Numbered from the stretch's first letter, positions 25,892-33,084 are shown. The stretch: 63,435 nucleotides of DNA from CAYMKL01 sp964390805 (GCA_964390805.1 CAYMKL010000025.1:1-63435); one strand, 5' to 3'. The notes: a model not told the origin generated them from the sequence alone. Numbers and translations: made by a program.

Positions 25892-26440
25892 ATGAAGAAG
25901 ATCGAGATTACCCTTTCGAAGGCTCTGCGCCTGATCAATCCAGGGCCTGTGGTGCTGGTCACATCCAAATACGAGGAGGTCGTCAATATCATGACCGCCG
26001 CCTGGACGACGCCCATCAGCCACGATCCGCCACTGGTGGGGGTATCCATCAGCCCTCGTCGTTTCAGCCATGAGCTGATCGAGAAGAGCGGGGAGTTTGT
26101 GCTCAACGTGCCGGGGTTGAGTTTGGCGAGGCAAGTCAAGCTTTGTGGTACGCTTTCTGGCCGCAAGGCAGACAAGTTCAGGGAGGCCCAACTGACACCT
26201 ACAGAGGCCAAGCTGGTAAGGGCCCCCCTCATTGAGGAGTGCTTGGGCCATCTTGAGTGCACGCTGGCTGGGCACTACTCCTTGGGAGATCACACGCTCT
26301 TCGTCGGCCGGGTGGTGGCGGCTTGGGCCGAAGCGAAGGCCTTCTCTGAGACTTGGCTGCTAGACGACGAGGAGACCAAACCCCTCCACCAGTTGGGTGG
26401 GATCCACTATGGTATTCTGGAGGCGAGAATCAGGGTGTGA
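25892..26440 (+). CDS. Flavin reductase-like (FMN-binding split-barrel) protein
   Basis: A 182-aa protein of the flavin reductase family. The flavin-binding strands read PVVLVTSKYEEVVNIMTAAWTTP, VGVSISPRRFSHELI and GEFVLNVPGLSLA. Such proteins bind FMN tightly and reduce or oxidise small partners. The ATG at 25892 follows GGAGG at 25878-25882; an ATG at 25871 has no ribosome site. It ends 20 bases before the NagA copy B gene. Its partner is not known. Confidence 0.8.
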   Translation: MKKIEITLSKALRLINPGPVVLVTSKYEEVVNIMTAAWTTPISHDPPLVGVSISPRRFSHELIEKSGEFVLNVPGLSLARQVKLCGTLSGRKADKFREAQLTPTEAKLVRAPLIEECLGHLECTLAGHYSLGDHTLFVGRVVAAWAEAKAFSETWLLDDEETKPLHQLGGIHYGILEARIRV

Positions 26441-26460
26441 GGGAGGAACGAGGTGAAACC

Positions 26461-27702
26461 ATGCTGGTGATCGAAAACGGAACCGTGTACACCCCCACGC
26501 GGGTGATCCCCGATGGGGCGGTGCTGATAAATGATCAGCGCATCGAGGCGGTTGGGAAACGAGGTGAGCTGGTCATTCCCAATGAGGCACAACATCTCGG
26601 TGCCAGCGGTGGTTCTATCGCGCCAGGCTTTGTGGACATGCACATCCATGGCGTGGGGGGCTATGATACCGACGACGGCGAGGTAGCCAGCTTGGAGGCG
26701 ATTTCGCTATTGCTGACACAGTATGGTGTCACGTCATGGGTAGCAACTACTGGGTCGGCCCCGCTTCCCGACATCGTGGCCGCCCACGCTGCCATTCGAG
26801 AAGCAATGGAGGACGGAGGGTCAGGAGCCGAGATCTTGGGTGGCCACGTGGAAGGCCCCTATCTGAGCCCGCAGGAGCGGGGCGCGCATCCACTGGAGTT
26901 GCTCATCGAGCCCCGTCCCGACGAGTACTCCGAATTGCTGGAGTATGCTGACGCCATAAAGGTCTTCACGGTGGCTCCGGAACTGCCAGGAGCGTTGGAC
27001 CTCATCAGGGAGCTTAAGAGGCTGGGGATTCTGGTATCGGCTGGTCACAGCGTTGCCATAGACGAGGAATTGGAACGCGCCGTGAACGCTGGCTTGTCTC
27101 ACGCCACCCACATGTTCTCCAACATGGGGACACTGCGGAGGGTTAACTTACGTCGGGTAGCGGGCCTGGTCGAGTCGGTCTTGCTGGACGACCGCGTGAC
27201 CACGGAGCTCATCACCGACGGCTATGTCATCGCGCCCAGCTTGTTGAAGCTGGCGCTGAAGGTGAAGGGCCCAGAGAAGCTGGCCATCATCACAGATGGC
27301 AGTTCACTGATGGGCCTGCCGCCGGGTTCGTACACTCTCTTGGGTAGAGAGATCGTTCTTGAAGAGGAAATCAGCTACGTTGCGGATCGTTCAGCATACG
27401 CAGGGAGTGTAGCGACCATGGATCAATGTGTGCGCGTTGCCATCGAGAGCATGGACCTGTCGTTGCCGGATGCGTTCCGTATGGCCAGCCTGACGCCGGC
27501 CACCATCCTGGGCGTTTCAGATCGCAAGGGCAGTTTGGAGGTGGGCAAGGATGCCGACGTGGTGATCTTGGACGATGATCTGCGCGTGACGCGTACAGTT
27601 GCTCGTGGCCGTGTCTTTGAAGCGACGTCAAAACCTCACCTCGAAGAGGGAGGCAATTTGGGCTGGAGGGTTGCTTCCGGATCAGGCATTCTATTCAACT
27701 GA
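26461..27702 (+). CDS. NagA-like deacetylase (copy B, mosaic with copy A)
   Basis: A 413-aa NagA-family protein without a single indel against copy A (constant offset 20714) across its central and C-terminal parts. 221 bp (6140-6360 against 26854-27074) and 278 bp (6598-6875 against 27312-27589) are identical, while the first third and the segment between the tracts have diverged. The active-site His256 of copy A (TDGYH) is Val here (TDGYV), whereas HIH, E131, H196, HATH and D279 remain. The enzyme may have a shifted substrate or lower activity. Confidence 0.85.
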   Translation: MLVIENGTVYTPTRVIPDGAVLINDQRIEAVGKRGELVIPNEAQHLGASGGSIAPGFVDMHIHGVGGYDTDDGEVASLEAISLLLTQYGVTSWVATTGSAPLPDIVAAHAAIREAMEDGGSGAEILGGHVEGPYLSPQERGAHPLELLIEPRPDEYSELLEYADAIKVFTVAPELPGALDLIRELKRLGILVSAGHSVAIDEELERAVNAGLSHATHMFSNMGTLRRVNLRRVAGLVESVLLDDRVTTELITDGYVIAPSLLKLALKVKGPEKLAIITDGSSLMGLPPGSYTLLGREIVLEEEISYVADRSAYAGSVATMDQCVRVAIESMDLSLPDAFRMASLTPATILGVSDRKGSLEVGKDADVVILDDDLRVTRTVARGRVFEATSKPHLEEGGNLGWRVASGSGILFN

Positions 27703-27721
27703 GGAGCTAAACACGAACAAC

Positions 27722-28939
27722 ATGCTAGGCAGAAAGCTAGAACAACCGAAGGGGCGATTCGCATTGACCAACGGTCGAGTTATTCTGCCCCAGAAGATCG
27801 TGACTGGCAAAGCGGTTATCGTAGAAGGGGGCAAGATCTTAGGGATCGCCGATGCTGGATCCCTGGGTGCTAGCACGGGAAAGGTTGATGTGGGAGGGCG
27901 CTACATCGCACCGGGACTGATTGATATCCATACTCACGGGGCCCTTGATCATACGTTCAACGAACCCGCAGCAGAGGCTTTTGCGTCCATCACAGAGGAG
28001 AATGCGAAACACGGCGTGACCTCGCTGCTGGCGACAATATCCACAGCTCCCATCTCAGACATGGTGGAATGTTTGGAGTTCAGCCGTCAGTGGATGCACG
28101 AGCCACACAAGGGATCTCAAGTGTTGGGCGTGCACCTGGAAGGGCCTTATTTCAGCATGGCGCAAAAAGGAGCGCAAGACCCGAAAAACATCCGCCTTCC
28201 GGATGACGGCACCGCCGACGTTCTGCTAGAGCACCACGACGTGATAGAGATAATGACCTACGCGCCAGAGTTGCCGGGGGCGCTGGGACTCACGGCCAGG
28301 CTAGAAAAGCTGGGTATCGTGCCAGCAGCGGGTCATAGTTCTGCCAGAGACGAGGATGTGCTGGCAGCAATGGAGGTTGGCTTGCGTCATGCCATCCATA
28401 TCTGGAGCGGACAATCCACCACTATACGCGAAGGCCCCTGGCGCAAGCCCGGCCTACTGGAGGCGACATTGGCCTTCGACGAACTGACTGCGGAGATGAT
28501 CGCTGATAATAAACACCTGCCGCCCACTTTGATGAAGTTGGCATACAAGTGCAAAGGGTCAGATCGTTTATGTGTGGTCTCCGATGCAACCAGCGGCACG
28601 GGCATGCCGGAAGGCGCTCGCTTTCACATGGGCGAGGTGGAATATGAGGTGCATGATGGAGTTGGCATGCTACTGGACCACACTGGGTTTGCAGGCAGCA
28701 CCACGTTGGTGAGCCAGATGGTGCCAATCTTGACAGACTTTGTTGGCATCCCGTTGGTCGAGGCGATTCGGATGGTCACCCTAACACCGGCGCGCGTAAT
28801 CGGTGTTGCTGCCCGCAAGGGTAGCCTGGAAGCTGGCAAGGATGCTGACATAGCTCTCTTCGGGAGCGACTTTACCCCTTGGAGAGCAATGATTAGTGGT
28901 CAGTGGGTCGGTAGTGTTCAAATCGAACAAATGAGCTAG
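27722..28939 (+). CDS. NagA-like deacetylase (copy C)
   Basis: A 405-aa NagA-family protein, only distantly similar to copies A and B. It has DIHTHG, GVHLEGPYFS, PAAGHSSA, LRHAIHIW (instead of HATHMFN), IADNKHLPP and VVSDATSGTG, so the catalytic Asp and the substrate-side His are kept. The ATG at 27722 is the only plausible start; GAGGAG at 27702 is rather far (15 bases) from it. It is the last gene of the long locus. It may handle a different N-acyl amino sugar phosphate, such as GalNAc-6-P. Confidence 0.82.
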   Translation: MLGRKLEQPKGRFALTNGRVILPQKIVTGKAVIVEGGKILGIADAGSLGASTGKVDVGGRYIAPGLIDIHTHGALDHTFNEPAAEAFASITEENAKHGVTSLLATISTAPISDMVECLEFSRQWMHEPHKGSQVLGVHLEGPYFSMAQKGAQDPKNIRLPDDGTADVLLEHHDVIEIMTYAPELPGALGLTARLEKLGIVPAAGHSSARDEDVLAAMEVGLRHAIHIWSGQSTTIREGPWRKPGLLEATLAFDELTAEMIADNKHLPPTLMKLAYKCKGSDRLCVVSDATSGTGMPEGARFHMGEVEYEVHDGVGMLLDHTGFAGSTTLVSQMVPILTDFVGIPLVEAIRMVTLTPARVIGVAARKGSLEAGKDADIALFGSDFTPWRAMISGQWVGSVQIEQMS

Positions 28940-28948
28940 GGTTTCGCG

Positions 28949-29170
28949 ATGCGCACCCTGGCAGATGCCTTGGGAATTTCGCCCACAACGCTCTACACGG
29001 CGTTGCGCTTGGCGGTTCAGGCCCTGATGTTGGTTCGCCGGGGCAAGCAGCCGCTTGAGACCTTGGCCGATCGCGTCCGGGAGCTACAGAACCGGTTGGC
29101 ACAATGGGTACCCTACCCCATTTGTCAATCTGGCAAAAATGGCTATAATATAGCCACCGACGGGGCGTAG
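28949..29170 (+). CDS. Small helix-turn-helix-like ORF, probably a relic
   Basis: A 73-aa frame beginning MRTLADALGISPTTLYTALR, which looks like a helix-turn-helix, followed by a coiled-coil-like LADRVRELQNRLAQW. The end is nonsense: it runs through the tRNA-Pro promoter and stops inside the tRNA gene. It lies in the same frame as the preceding NagA copy C, three codons after that stop. It could be the remains of a larger regulator or transposase-type protein. I do not recognise the family. Confidence 0.35.
   Translation: MRTLADALGISPTTLYTALRLAVQALMLVRRGKQPLETLADRVRELQNRLAQWVPYPICQSGKNGYNIATDGA
29122..29149 (+). promoter_or_regulatory. Promoter of tRNA-Pro
   Basis: TTGTCA at 29122-29127, a 16-base spacer and TATAAT at 29144-29149. 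Transcription would start within a few bases of the tRNA 5' end. Confidence 0.75.
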
Positions 29171-29235
29171 CGCAGTCCGGTCAGCGCGCACGGTTCGGGT
29201 CCGTGAGGTCGGCGGTTCAAATCCGCCCGCCCCGA
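29161..29235 (+). tRNA. tRNA-Pro (CGG)
   Basis: The 7-bp acceptor stem CGGGGCG/CGCCCCG is perfect. The anticodon loop TTCGGGT gives anticodon CGG, which reads CCG proline codons. The T-arm GGCGG-TTCAAAT-CCGCC is standard. CCA is not encoded. Its last 19 bases overlap the 3' end of the convergent mazG-type gene. Confidence 0.92.
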
Positions 29236-30668
29236 CTTCTCCCCTTCATCTCCTCCCACAGCTCGTCCTGCTCGGCCAAGCTCAACTCGCTCAGGGTGAG
29301 CCCCCGTTCCCGACAGAGGTCTTCCATGCCAGAGAAACGTTGGATGAACCGCTCGCAGGCTCCCCGGAGCGCGCTCTCGGCGTCAATGTTCAACCAGCGA
29401 GCCAGGTTCACCACCGAGAAGAGGAGATCGCCTAACTCCTCCTCACGCTCCGCGCCTCCCTGGGCCTCTCTCAGCTCCGTCACCTCCTCGGCTATCTTGG
29501 CTACCACCCCCTCGGCATCCCGCCAATCGAAGCCCACCCGTGCCACCCGCTTCTGTATGGCCTGAGCTCGGGCCAGGGCCGGCAGCGCCTTCGATACTCC
29601 ATCCAGCACAGAATGCTTCCCCTCCTCCCGCTTGATCTCCTCCCAATTGTGCAACACCTCACCCACGTCGGCCACCACAACATCGCCGAAGACGTGAGGG
29701 TGACGGCGTTTTATCTTGGCGTCAACCTCCTCAATAACCTGGGCCAGACTGAACTCTCCCACCTCGACAGCGATCTGAGCGTGTAGGACGATCTGTAGGA
29801 GCAAGTCTCCCAGCTCCTCCCGCAGGGCATCTGTGTCGTCGGCATCCAGAGCCGCCAGTGCCTCATGGGTTTCTTCCAGCAGATGAGGCCGCAATGACCG
29901 ATGAGTCTGTTCCTGATCCCAGGGGCAGCCCCCAGGGGCCCGCAAACGAGCGATGGTGTCTTGAAAAGCTTCCAGTGAGCTGGGCTGCGGCAGTGGCGGA
30001 ATATAAAGGGAAGTCAGGTGATCTATGTCGGGCTGACGGTCTAGCTCGTAGAGGGGCACCTTCAAGATCCTGGCCTGGTCCGTGCTCGCTCCGCGTACCA
30101 GAGTAACCGGATGCTCATCGGGATAGAGGTTCATCAGGGTGAGCTTGACATCGCTGGCCAGTTGCTGATTATACAACTGGCCAATCAGCGCCGACAAGTC
30201 AGGATTCAAGCACGGGTGGTGAAGAGCAGCCAATTCAGTGGCGTCCACTATCTGTAGTCCAGCCAGGGCATCCAGGCCCAGGCAGGTGAGCACCGATTCG
30301 ATGAAGCTCAGCCCCTCCACCACGCGTACGCCCATCTCCTGCTGCTTGGCCAAAGCCAGGATGCGCTGCACCGAAGTCTCCCCCACCAGAGGGTGACCGG
30401 GCACGGCATAGACCACACCTTCGGGTCGCCGTCCTAGCTCCACGATCTGGCGAGCTATCTCATCGTAGACCTCGGCGAAGGTTTCTCTCTCCTCGTAGAC
30501 ATGGTCAAAAAAGCAGAGAGTCGGACCTGGGGGCAGGGAAGCCACCGTGGGATGGTGACAGGTTCGCAAATAGACCTCTCCTGCCTTCCGCAGGACTTGC
30601 TGAGCCTCCAGGGTCAATTGTTTTGGATCGCCCGGCCCCAGGCCGACGATGGTTATTCCCTGTTTCAT
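29217..30668 (-). CDS. mazG: YabN-like fusion of tetrapyrrole-methylase domain and MazG pyrophosphohydrolase
   Basis: A 483-aa two-domain protein. Residues 1-215 are an SAM-dependent tetrapyrrole-methylase-like domain (ITIVGLGPGDPKQLTLEA, VVYAVPGHPLVGE). Residues about 235-480 are MazG: LRAPGGCPWDQEQTHRSL, LLEETHEALAAL and LREELGDLLLQIVLHAQIA carry the EExxE metal ligands, with a second partial copy (EEVTELREAQGG, EEELGDLLFSVVNLARW). MazG hydrolyses nucleoside triphosphates for pool cleaning. Its last residues are encoded by the complement of the tRNA-Pro 3' end. Confidence 0.9.
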   Translation of the reverse strand: MKQGITIVGLGPGDPKQLTLEAQQVLRKAGEVYLRTCHHPTVASLPPGPTLCFFDHVYEERETFAEVYDEIARQIVELGRRPEGVVYAVPGHPLVGETSVQRILALAKQQEMGVRVVEGLSFIESVLTCLGLDALAGLQIVDATELAALHHPCLNPDLSALIGQLYNQQLASDVKLTLMNLYPDEHPVTLVRGASTDQARILKVPLYELDRQPDIDHLTSLYIPPLPQPSSLEAFQDTIARLRAPGGCPWDQEQTHRSLRPHLLEETHEALAALDADDTDALREELGDLLLQIVLHAQIAVEVGEFSLAQVIEEVDAKIKRRHPHVFGDVVVADVGEVLHNWEEIKREEGKHSVLDGVSKALPALARAQAIQKRVARVGFDWRDAEGVVAKIAEEVTELREAQGGAEREEELGDLLFSVVNLARWLNIDAESALRGACERFIQRFSGMEDLCRERGLTLSELSLAEQDELWEEMKGRSRGGRI

Positions 30669-30689
30669 GTTGCTTCACCTCTTGATTTG

Positions 30690-30729
30690 GGAGTGCGGAT
30701 GCAAGTCCGCAAGCCTACGTCTGCACTCC
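30690..30729. repeat. Small inverted repeat in the mazG/antitoxin intergenic region
   Basis: GGAGTGC (30690-30696) pairs with GCACTCC (30723-30729), with a nested CGGA...TCCG hairpin. Immediately downstream CTTGAG/CTCAAG forms a further palindrome. It resembles a small dispersed palindromic element rather than a terminator. Confidence 0.5.
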
Positions 30730-30798
30730 AGCTCTTGAGCTCTCAAGTCCTGATTATAGTGCAAAGTGGAGATTACGCAAGAGTTGGCACAGTGCGAT

Positions 30799-30826
30799 TT
30801 GACAAATACTTGAGACTTGGTATAAT
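30799..30826 (+). promoter_or_regulatory. Promoter of the toxin-antitoxin operon
   Basis: TTGACA at 30799-30804, a 16-base spacer and TATAAT at 30821-30826. It lies about 30 bases before the antitoxin start, so the leader is short. Confidence 0.8.
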
Positions 30827-30862
30827 ACCCCCAAATGTACAAATAAAAGTGAGGTGAGTTGT

Positions 30863-31132
30863 ATGGTAGTGAAAGCGTTACCCATTCTGCCGATCAGCGA
30901 CTTGCGGGCCAGGGCCAGGGAGTTAGTGGCCGCGGCCAAAGAAGAGCCAATGGTGATTACCCAGAGAGGACGGCCCCAGGTGGTGATGCTCTCTTATGAG
31001 AGCTACAACGAGATGGTTGCCAGGCTGGAGCGATTGGAGGACTTGGAGGATATCCGAGACATGCTGGAGAGGCAGGAGGAGCCTCACCGTCCTTTTGCAG
31101 AGTATCTGGCGGAGCGCCAACGAAGTGTTTGA
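30863..31132 (+). CDS. Phd/YefM-family antitoxin
   Basis: An 89-aa antitoxin. The N-terminal part has the Phd/YefM fold: ILPISDLRARARELVAAAK, PMVITQRGRPQVVMLSYESYNEM. The C-terminal acidic tail (RLEDLEDIRDMLERQEEPH) is the part that wraps the toxin. Antitoxins of this type repress their own promoter as a complex with the toxin. The ATG at 30863 is preceded by GAGGTGAG. The toxin gene begins inside its last codons. Confidence 0.9.
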   Translation: MVVKALPILPISDLRARARELVAAAKEEPMVITQRGRPQVVMLSYESYNEMVARLERLEDLEDIRDMLERQEEPHRPFAEYLAERQRSV

Positions 31133-31400
31133 CATAGAGATCAGGCGCAGGGCCGAGAAGGAACTGGATGATGTGCCTTTCAGGTATCACCAGAGAATCG
31201 CCGTGGCTATTCAGGCCCTGGCCGACAACCCTCGCCCGCCTGGTTGTGTCAAGCTCATGGATGATATCTATCGCATCCGAGTTGGTCCTTGGCGAGTCAT
31301 CTATATGATTCATGAGAAGGAGCGATGGATTGACATCGGTAAGATTGCCCGACGACATGAGGCCACCTACAAAGGTATAGAAACACGTTTCCACAGTTGA
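31125..31400 (+). CDS. RelE/ParE-family toxin
   Basis: A 91-aa toxin of RelE type: FDIEIRRRAEKELDDVP, then RIAVAIQALADNPRPPGCVKLMDDIYRIRVGPWRVIYMIHEKERWIDIGKIARR. Arg and Lys residues typical of the mRNA-interferase site are present (RIRVGPWRVIY). GTG at 31125 overlaps the antitoxin stop by 8 bases, typical of toxin-antitoxin coupling. Its stop codon overlaps the -35 box of the tRNA-Gly promoter. Confidence 0.88.
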   Translation: MFDIEIRRRAEKELDDVPFRYHQRIAVAIQALADNPRPPGCVKLMDDIYRIRVGPWRVIYMIHEKERWIDIGKIARRHEATYKGIETRFHS

Positions 31401-31425
31401 CAAGGATAGCGAGAGATGATATAAT
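31397..31425 (+). promoter_or_regulatory. Consensus promoter of tRNA-Gly
   Basis: TTGACA at 31397-31402, a 17-base spacer and TATAAT at 31420-31425, a perfect match. The -35 box shares its first bases with the toxin stop codon TGA (31398-31400). Confidence 0.85.
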
Positions 31426-31442
31426 TCTGATTGTACTTGAGT

Positions 31443-31517
31443 GCGGGTGTGACGCAGTGGTAGCGTATCTGCTTCCCAAGCAGACTGTCGTGGGTTCGAA
31501 TCCCATCACCCGCTCCA
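31443..31517 (+). tRNA. tRNA-Gly (CCC)
   Basis: Acceptor stem GCGGGTG/CACCCGC is perfect. The anticodon loop TTCCCAA gives CCC, which reads GGG glycine codons. The T-arm is GTGGG-TTCGAAT-CCCAT with a G:T pair. The 3' end CCA is encoded (31515-31517), unlike in the other two tRNAs here. Confidence 0.92.
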
Positions 31518-31520
31518 ACC

Positions 31521-31556
31521 AAAAACAGCCTCTCGGATACGGGTTCCGAGAGGCTG
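31521..31556 (-). terminator. Rho-independent terminator of birA
   Basis: CAGCCTCTCGGA (31526-31537) and TCCGAGAGGCTG (31545-31556) form a perfect 12-bp stem with a 7-nt loop. Read on the minus strand it is followed by TTTTT (complement of 31521-31525), so it terminates birA. It may also end the tRNA-Gly transcript. Confidence 0.88.
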
Positions 31557-31578
31557 CTGTGTTGTAGAGTTCAGCACC

Positions 31579-32412
31579 TTAAGTTCGCAACGTCACATCC
31601 CCAGTCAATAACCGCTTGCGTTGGCCGTCGGCGGTGCGCAGGATGAGGGCTCCATCGACATCCACCCCCTCGGCCCAGCCCGTCAGCACTCCCTGAGGCA
31701 TGGTCACCTGCACCTGACGGCCCAGGTTGATGAGGCGGGCCGCCCACTCCTCATGGGGCGAGTCACCCCTCATCAGGGAGTTGTAGCTGGTCTCGATTCC
31801 CTCCAGGGTTTTGCACAGCAACTCCAGTCGCGAGACCTCTCGGCCTAGCTCCTGAGAGAGGCTGGTTGCTATGTCTCTCAATTCTGGCAGGGTGGAGACG
31901 ACCAGGTTGACATTCAGCCCCATCCCCACGACGACGTAGTCGAGGCGTCCACCCATCGTCCCCGATTCCGTCAGGATACCGCCCGCCTTCTTGCCACGGA
32001 TGAAGATGTCGTTGGGCCACTTCAGACCCACCGATAGACCCGTGAGTCCTTCAATAGCATCGGCAATGGCCAGAGAGCAGATCATGGTCAATCGTTGAGC
32101 CTGGTCGGGGGCCAGGCTTCGCCCTGAGGCCTGTCCTGAGCGAAGTCGAAGGGCTCTGCCCGAAGGGTCGGGGCGGAAGAGCAGAGACATGAGGAGGCTG
32201 GTGTCTGGTGGGGCCAACCACTTCCTGACTAGCCGCCCCCTCCCCGCCGTCTGCTGGTCGGCGATGACCAGCGTGCCTTCTGGCGCGCCCTGCACAGCCA
32301 ACTCCTTGAGCACCTCGTTGGTCGAGCCTACAGAGGAATAGTACACTATGCTCTGGCCGATGAGGTCTGTCTTTAATCTTCTTTTGATGCTCTCAACTGA
32401 TAACTCGCTCAA
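31579..32412 (-). CDS. birA: Biotin-[acetyl-CoA-carboxylase] ligase
   Basis: A 277-aa group I-type ligase lacking the N-terminal DNA-binding domain, so it has no repressor role. Landmarks: SSVGSTNEVLKEL, the GRGR biotinyl-AMP loop in QQTAGRGRLVRKW, LKWPNDIFI and KAGGILTE, then VVVGMGLNVN and the small C-terminal domain. It attaches biotin to carboxylase carrier proteins. Between LLFRPDP and DQAQRLT is an unusual stretch (SGRALRLRSGQASGRSLAP) encoded by a dispersed repeat, in a loop that normally is short. Confidence 0.92.
   Translation of the reverse strand: MSELSVESIKRRLKTDLIGQSIVYYSSVGSTNEVLKELAVQGAPEGTLVIADQQTAGRGRLVRKWLAPPDTSLLMSLLFRPDPSGRALRLRSGQASGRSLAPDQAQRLTMICSLAIADAIEGLTGLSVGLKWPNDIFIRGKKAGGILTESGTMGGRLDYVVVGMGLNVNLVVSTLPELRDIATSLSQELGREVSRLELLCKTLEGIETSYNSLMRGDSPHEEWAARLINLGRQVQVTMPQGVLTGWAEGVDVDGALILRTADGQRKRLLTGDVTLRT
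32130..32153. repeat. Dispersed repeat inside birA
   Basis: The word CCTGTCCTGAGCGAAGTCG followed by AAGGG is a member of a family found again at 51738-51758, 61926-61946 and 62705-62729 (core TCCTGAGC...GTCGAAGGG). Here it is in frame and encodes part of an extra loop of BirA. Confidence 0.75.
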
Positions 32413-32474
32413 GCCTAGCCTCGCCTCCTTGCTATGCCAAAGTTACCACAAAAGGGGGGCAAAGTCAAGCCTTG

Positions 32475-32503
32475 TTGACTAGAGGGGCGATTTCTGGTAA
32501 ACT
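32475..32503 (+). promoter_or_regulatory. Promoter of the HIT-protein gene
   Basis: TTGACT at 32475-32480, a 17-base spacer and TAAACT at 32498-32503. It lies in the divergent region between birA and the HIT gene. Confidence 0.65.
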
Positions 32504-32521
32504 ATAGTAGAGAAAGCAAAG

Positions 32522-32550
32522 GGCAGGAGACAAGTCCTGCCTTATTCTTT
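32522..32550 (+). promoter_or_regulatory. Terminator-like hairpin in the HIT-gene leader
   Basis: GGCAGGA (32522-32528) and TCCTGCC (32535-32541) form a perfect 7-bp stem with a 6-nt loop, followed by TTATTCTTT. It starts only about a dozen bases after the predicted transcription start. It could work as an attenuator or as a 5' stabiliser. Confidence 0.55.
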
Positions 32551-32579
32551 GTCACTACTGATCATAGAGAGGAGAAGCT

Positions 32580-33062
32580 GTGGAAAGGCTGTGGTCACCT
32601 TGGCGTATGGAATACATTATGAGCAGGAAGGGCGAGGGGTGCATCTTCTGTGAAAAAATCGCCGACAACGATGACAAGGCAAATCACATCCTCCATCGGG
32701 GCGAAAAGTGCTATGTGATGCTTAACCTCTATCCCTATAACAACGGCCACTTGATGGTCATCCCTTATCAGCACGCGCCAAGCCCAGAGCAGTTAGAGGA
32801 AGATGAGCTGATTGAGATGATGCTCATGGTCAACATGAGCCTTGAGACATTGCGCCGAGCTATGCACCCCGATGGTTTCAACGTGGGGATCAACGTCGGT
32901 AAAGCAGCGGGGGCGGGAATCGAGGGGCACGTCCACATCCACATCGTCCCCCGCTGGAAGGCGGACACCAACTTCATGCCCGTCTTTTCAAACACCCGTG
33001 TTATTCCAGAGCTTATGGACGACACTTATCGAAAGCTAAAGGCCGCTTGGGGGTCTGAGTGA
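32580..33062 (+). CDS. HIT-family nucleotide hydrolase/transferase
   Basis: A 160-aa histidine-triad protein. The N-terminal CIFCEKIADND is the short zinc-type CxxC motif, NLYPYNNGHLMVIPYQH follows, and HVHIHIVPRW is the catalytic triad. Family members act on AMP-lysine, Ap4A or nucleoside phosphoramidates. GTG at 32580 follows GAGGAG. The MFS gene begins 22 bases after its stop. Confidence 0.92.
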   Translation: MERLWSPWRMEYIMSRKGEGCIFCEKIADNDDKANHILHRGEKCYVMLNLYPYNNGHLMVIPYQHAPSPEQLEEDELIEMMLMVNMSLETLRRAMHPDGFNVGINVGKAAGAGIEGHVHIHIVPRWKADTNFMPVFSNTRVIPELMDDTYRKLKAAWGSE

Positions 33063-33084
33063 AGAGTAATGAGGTGACGAGGAT

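Noticed and set aside
26821..27111. Minus-strand frames identical in both NagA copies
   Set aside because: They are identical only because the NagA tracts are; not independent genes.
30669..30862. Riboswitch upstream of the toxin-antitoxin genes
   Set aside because: Only small palindromes are seen and they lie before the promoter, so they are not in the transcript.
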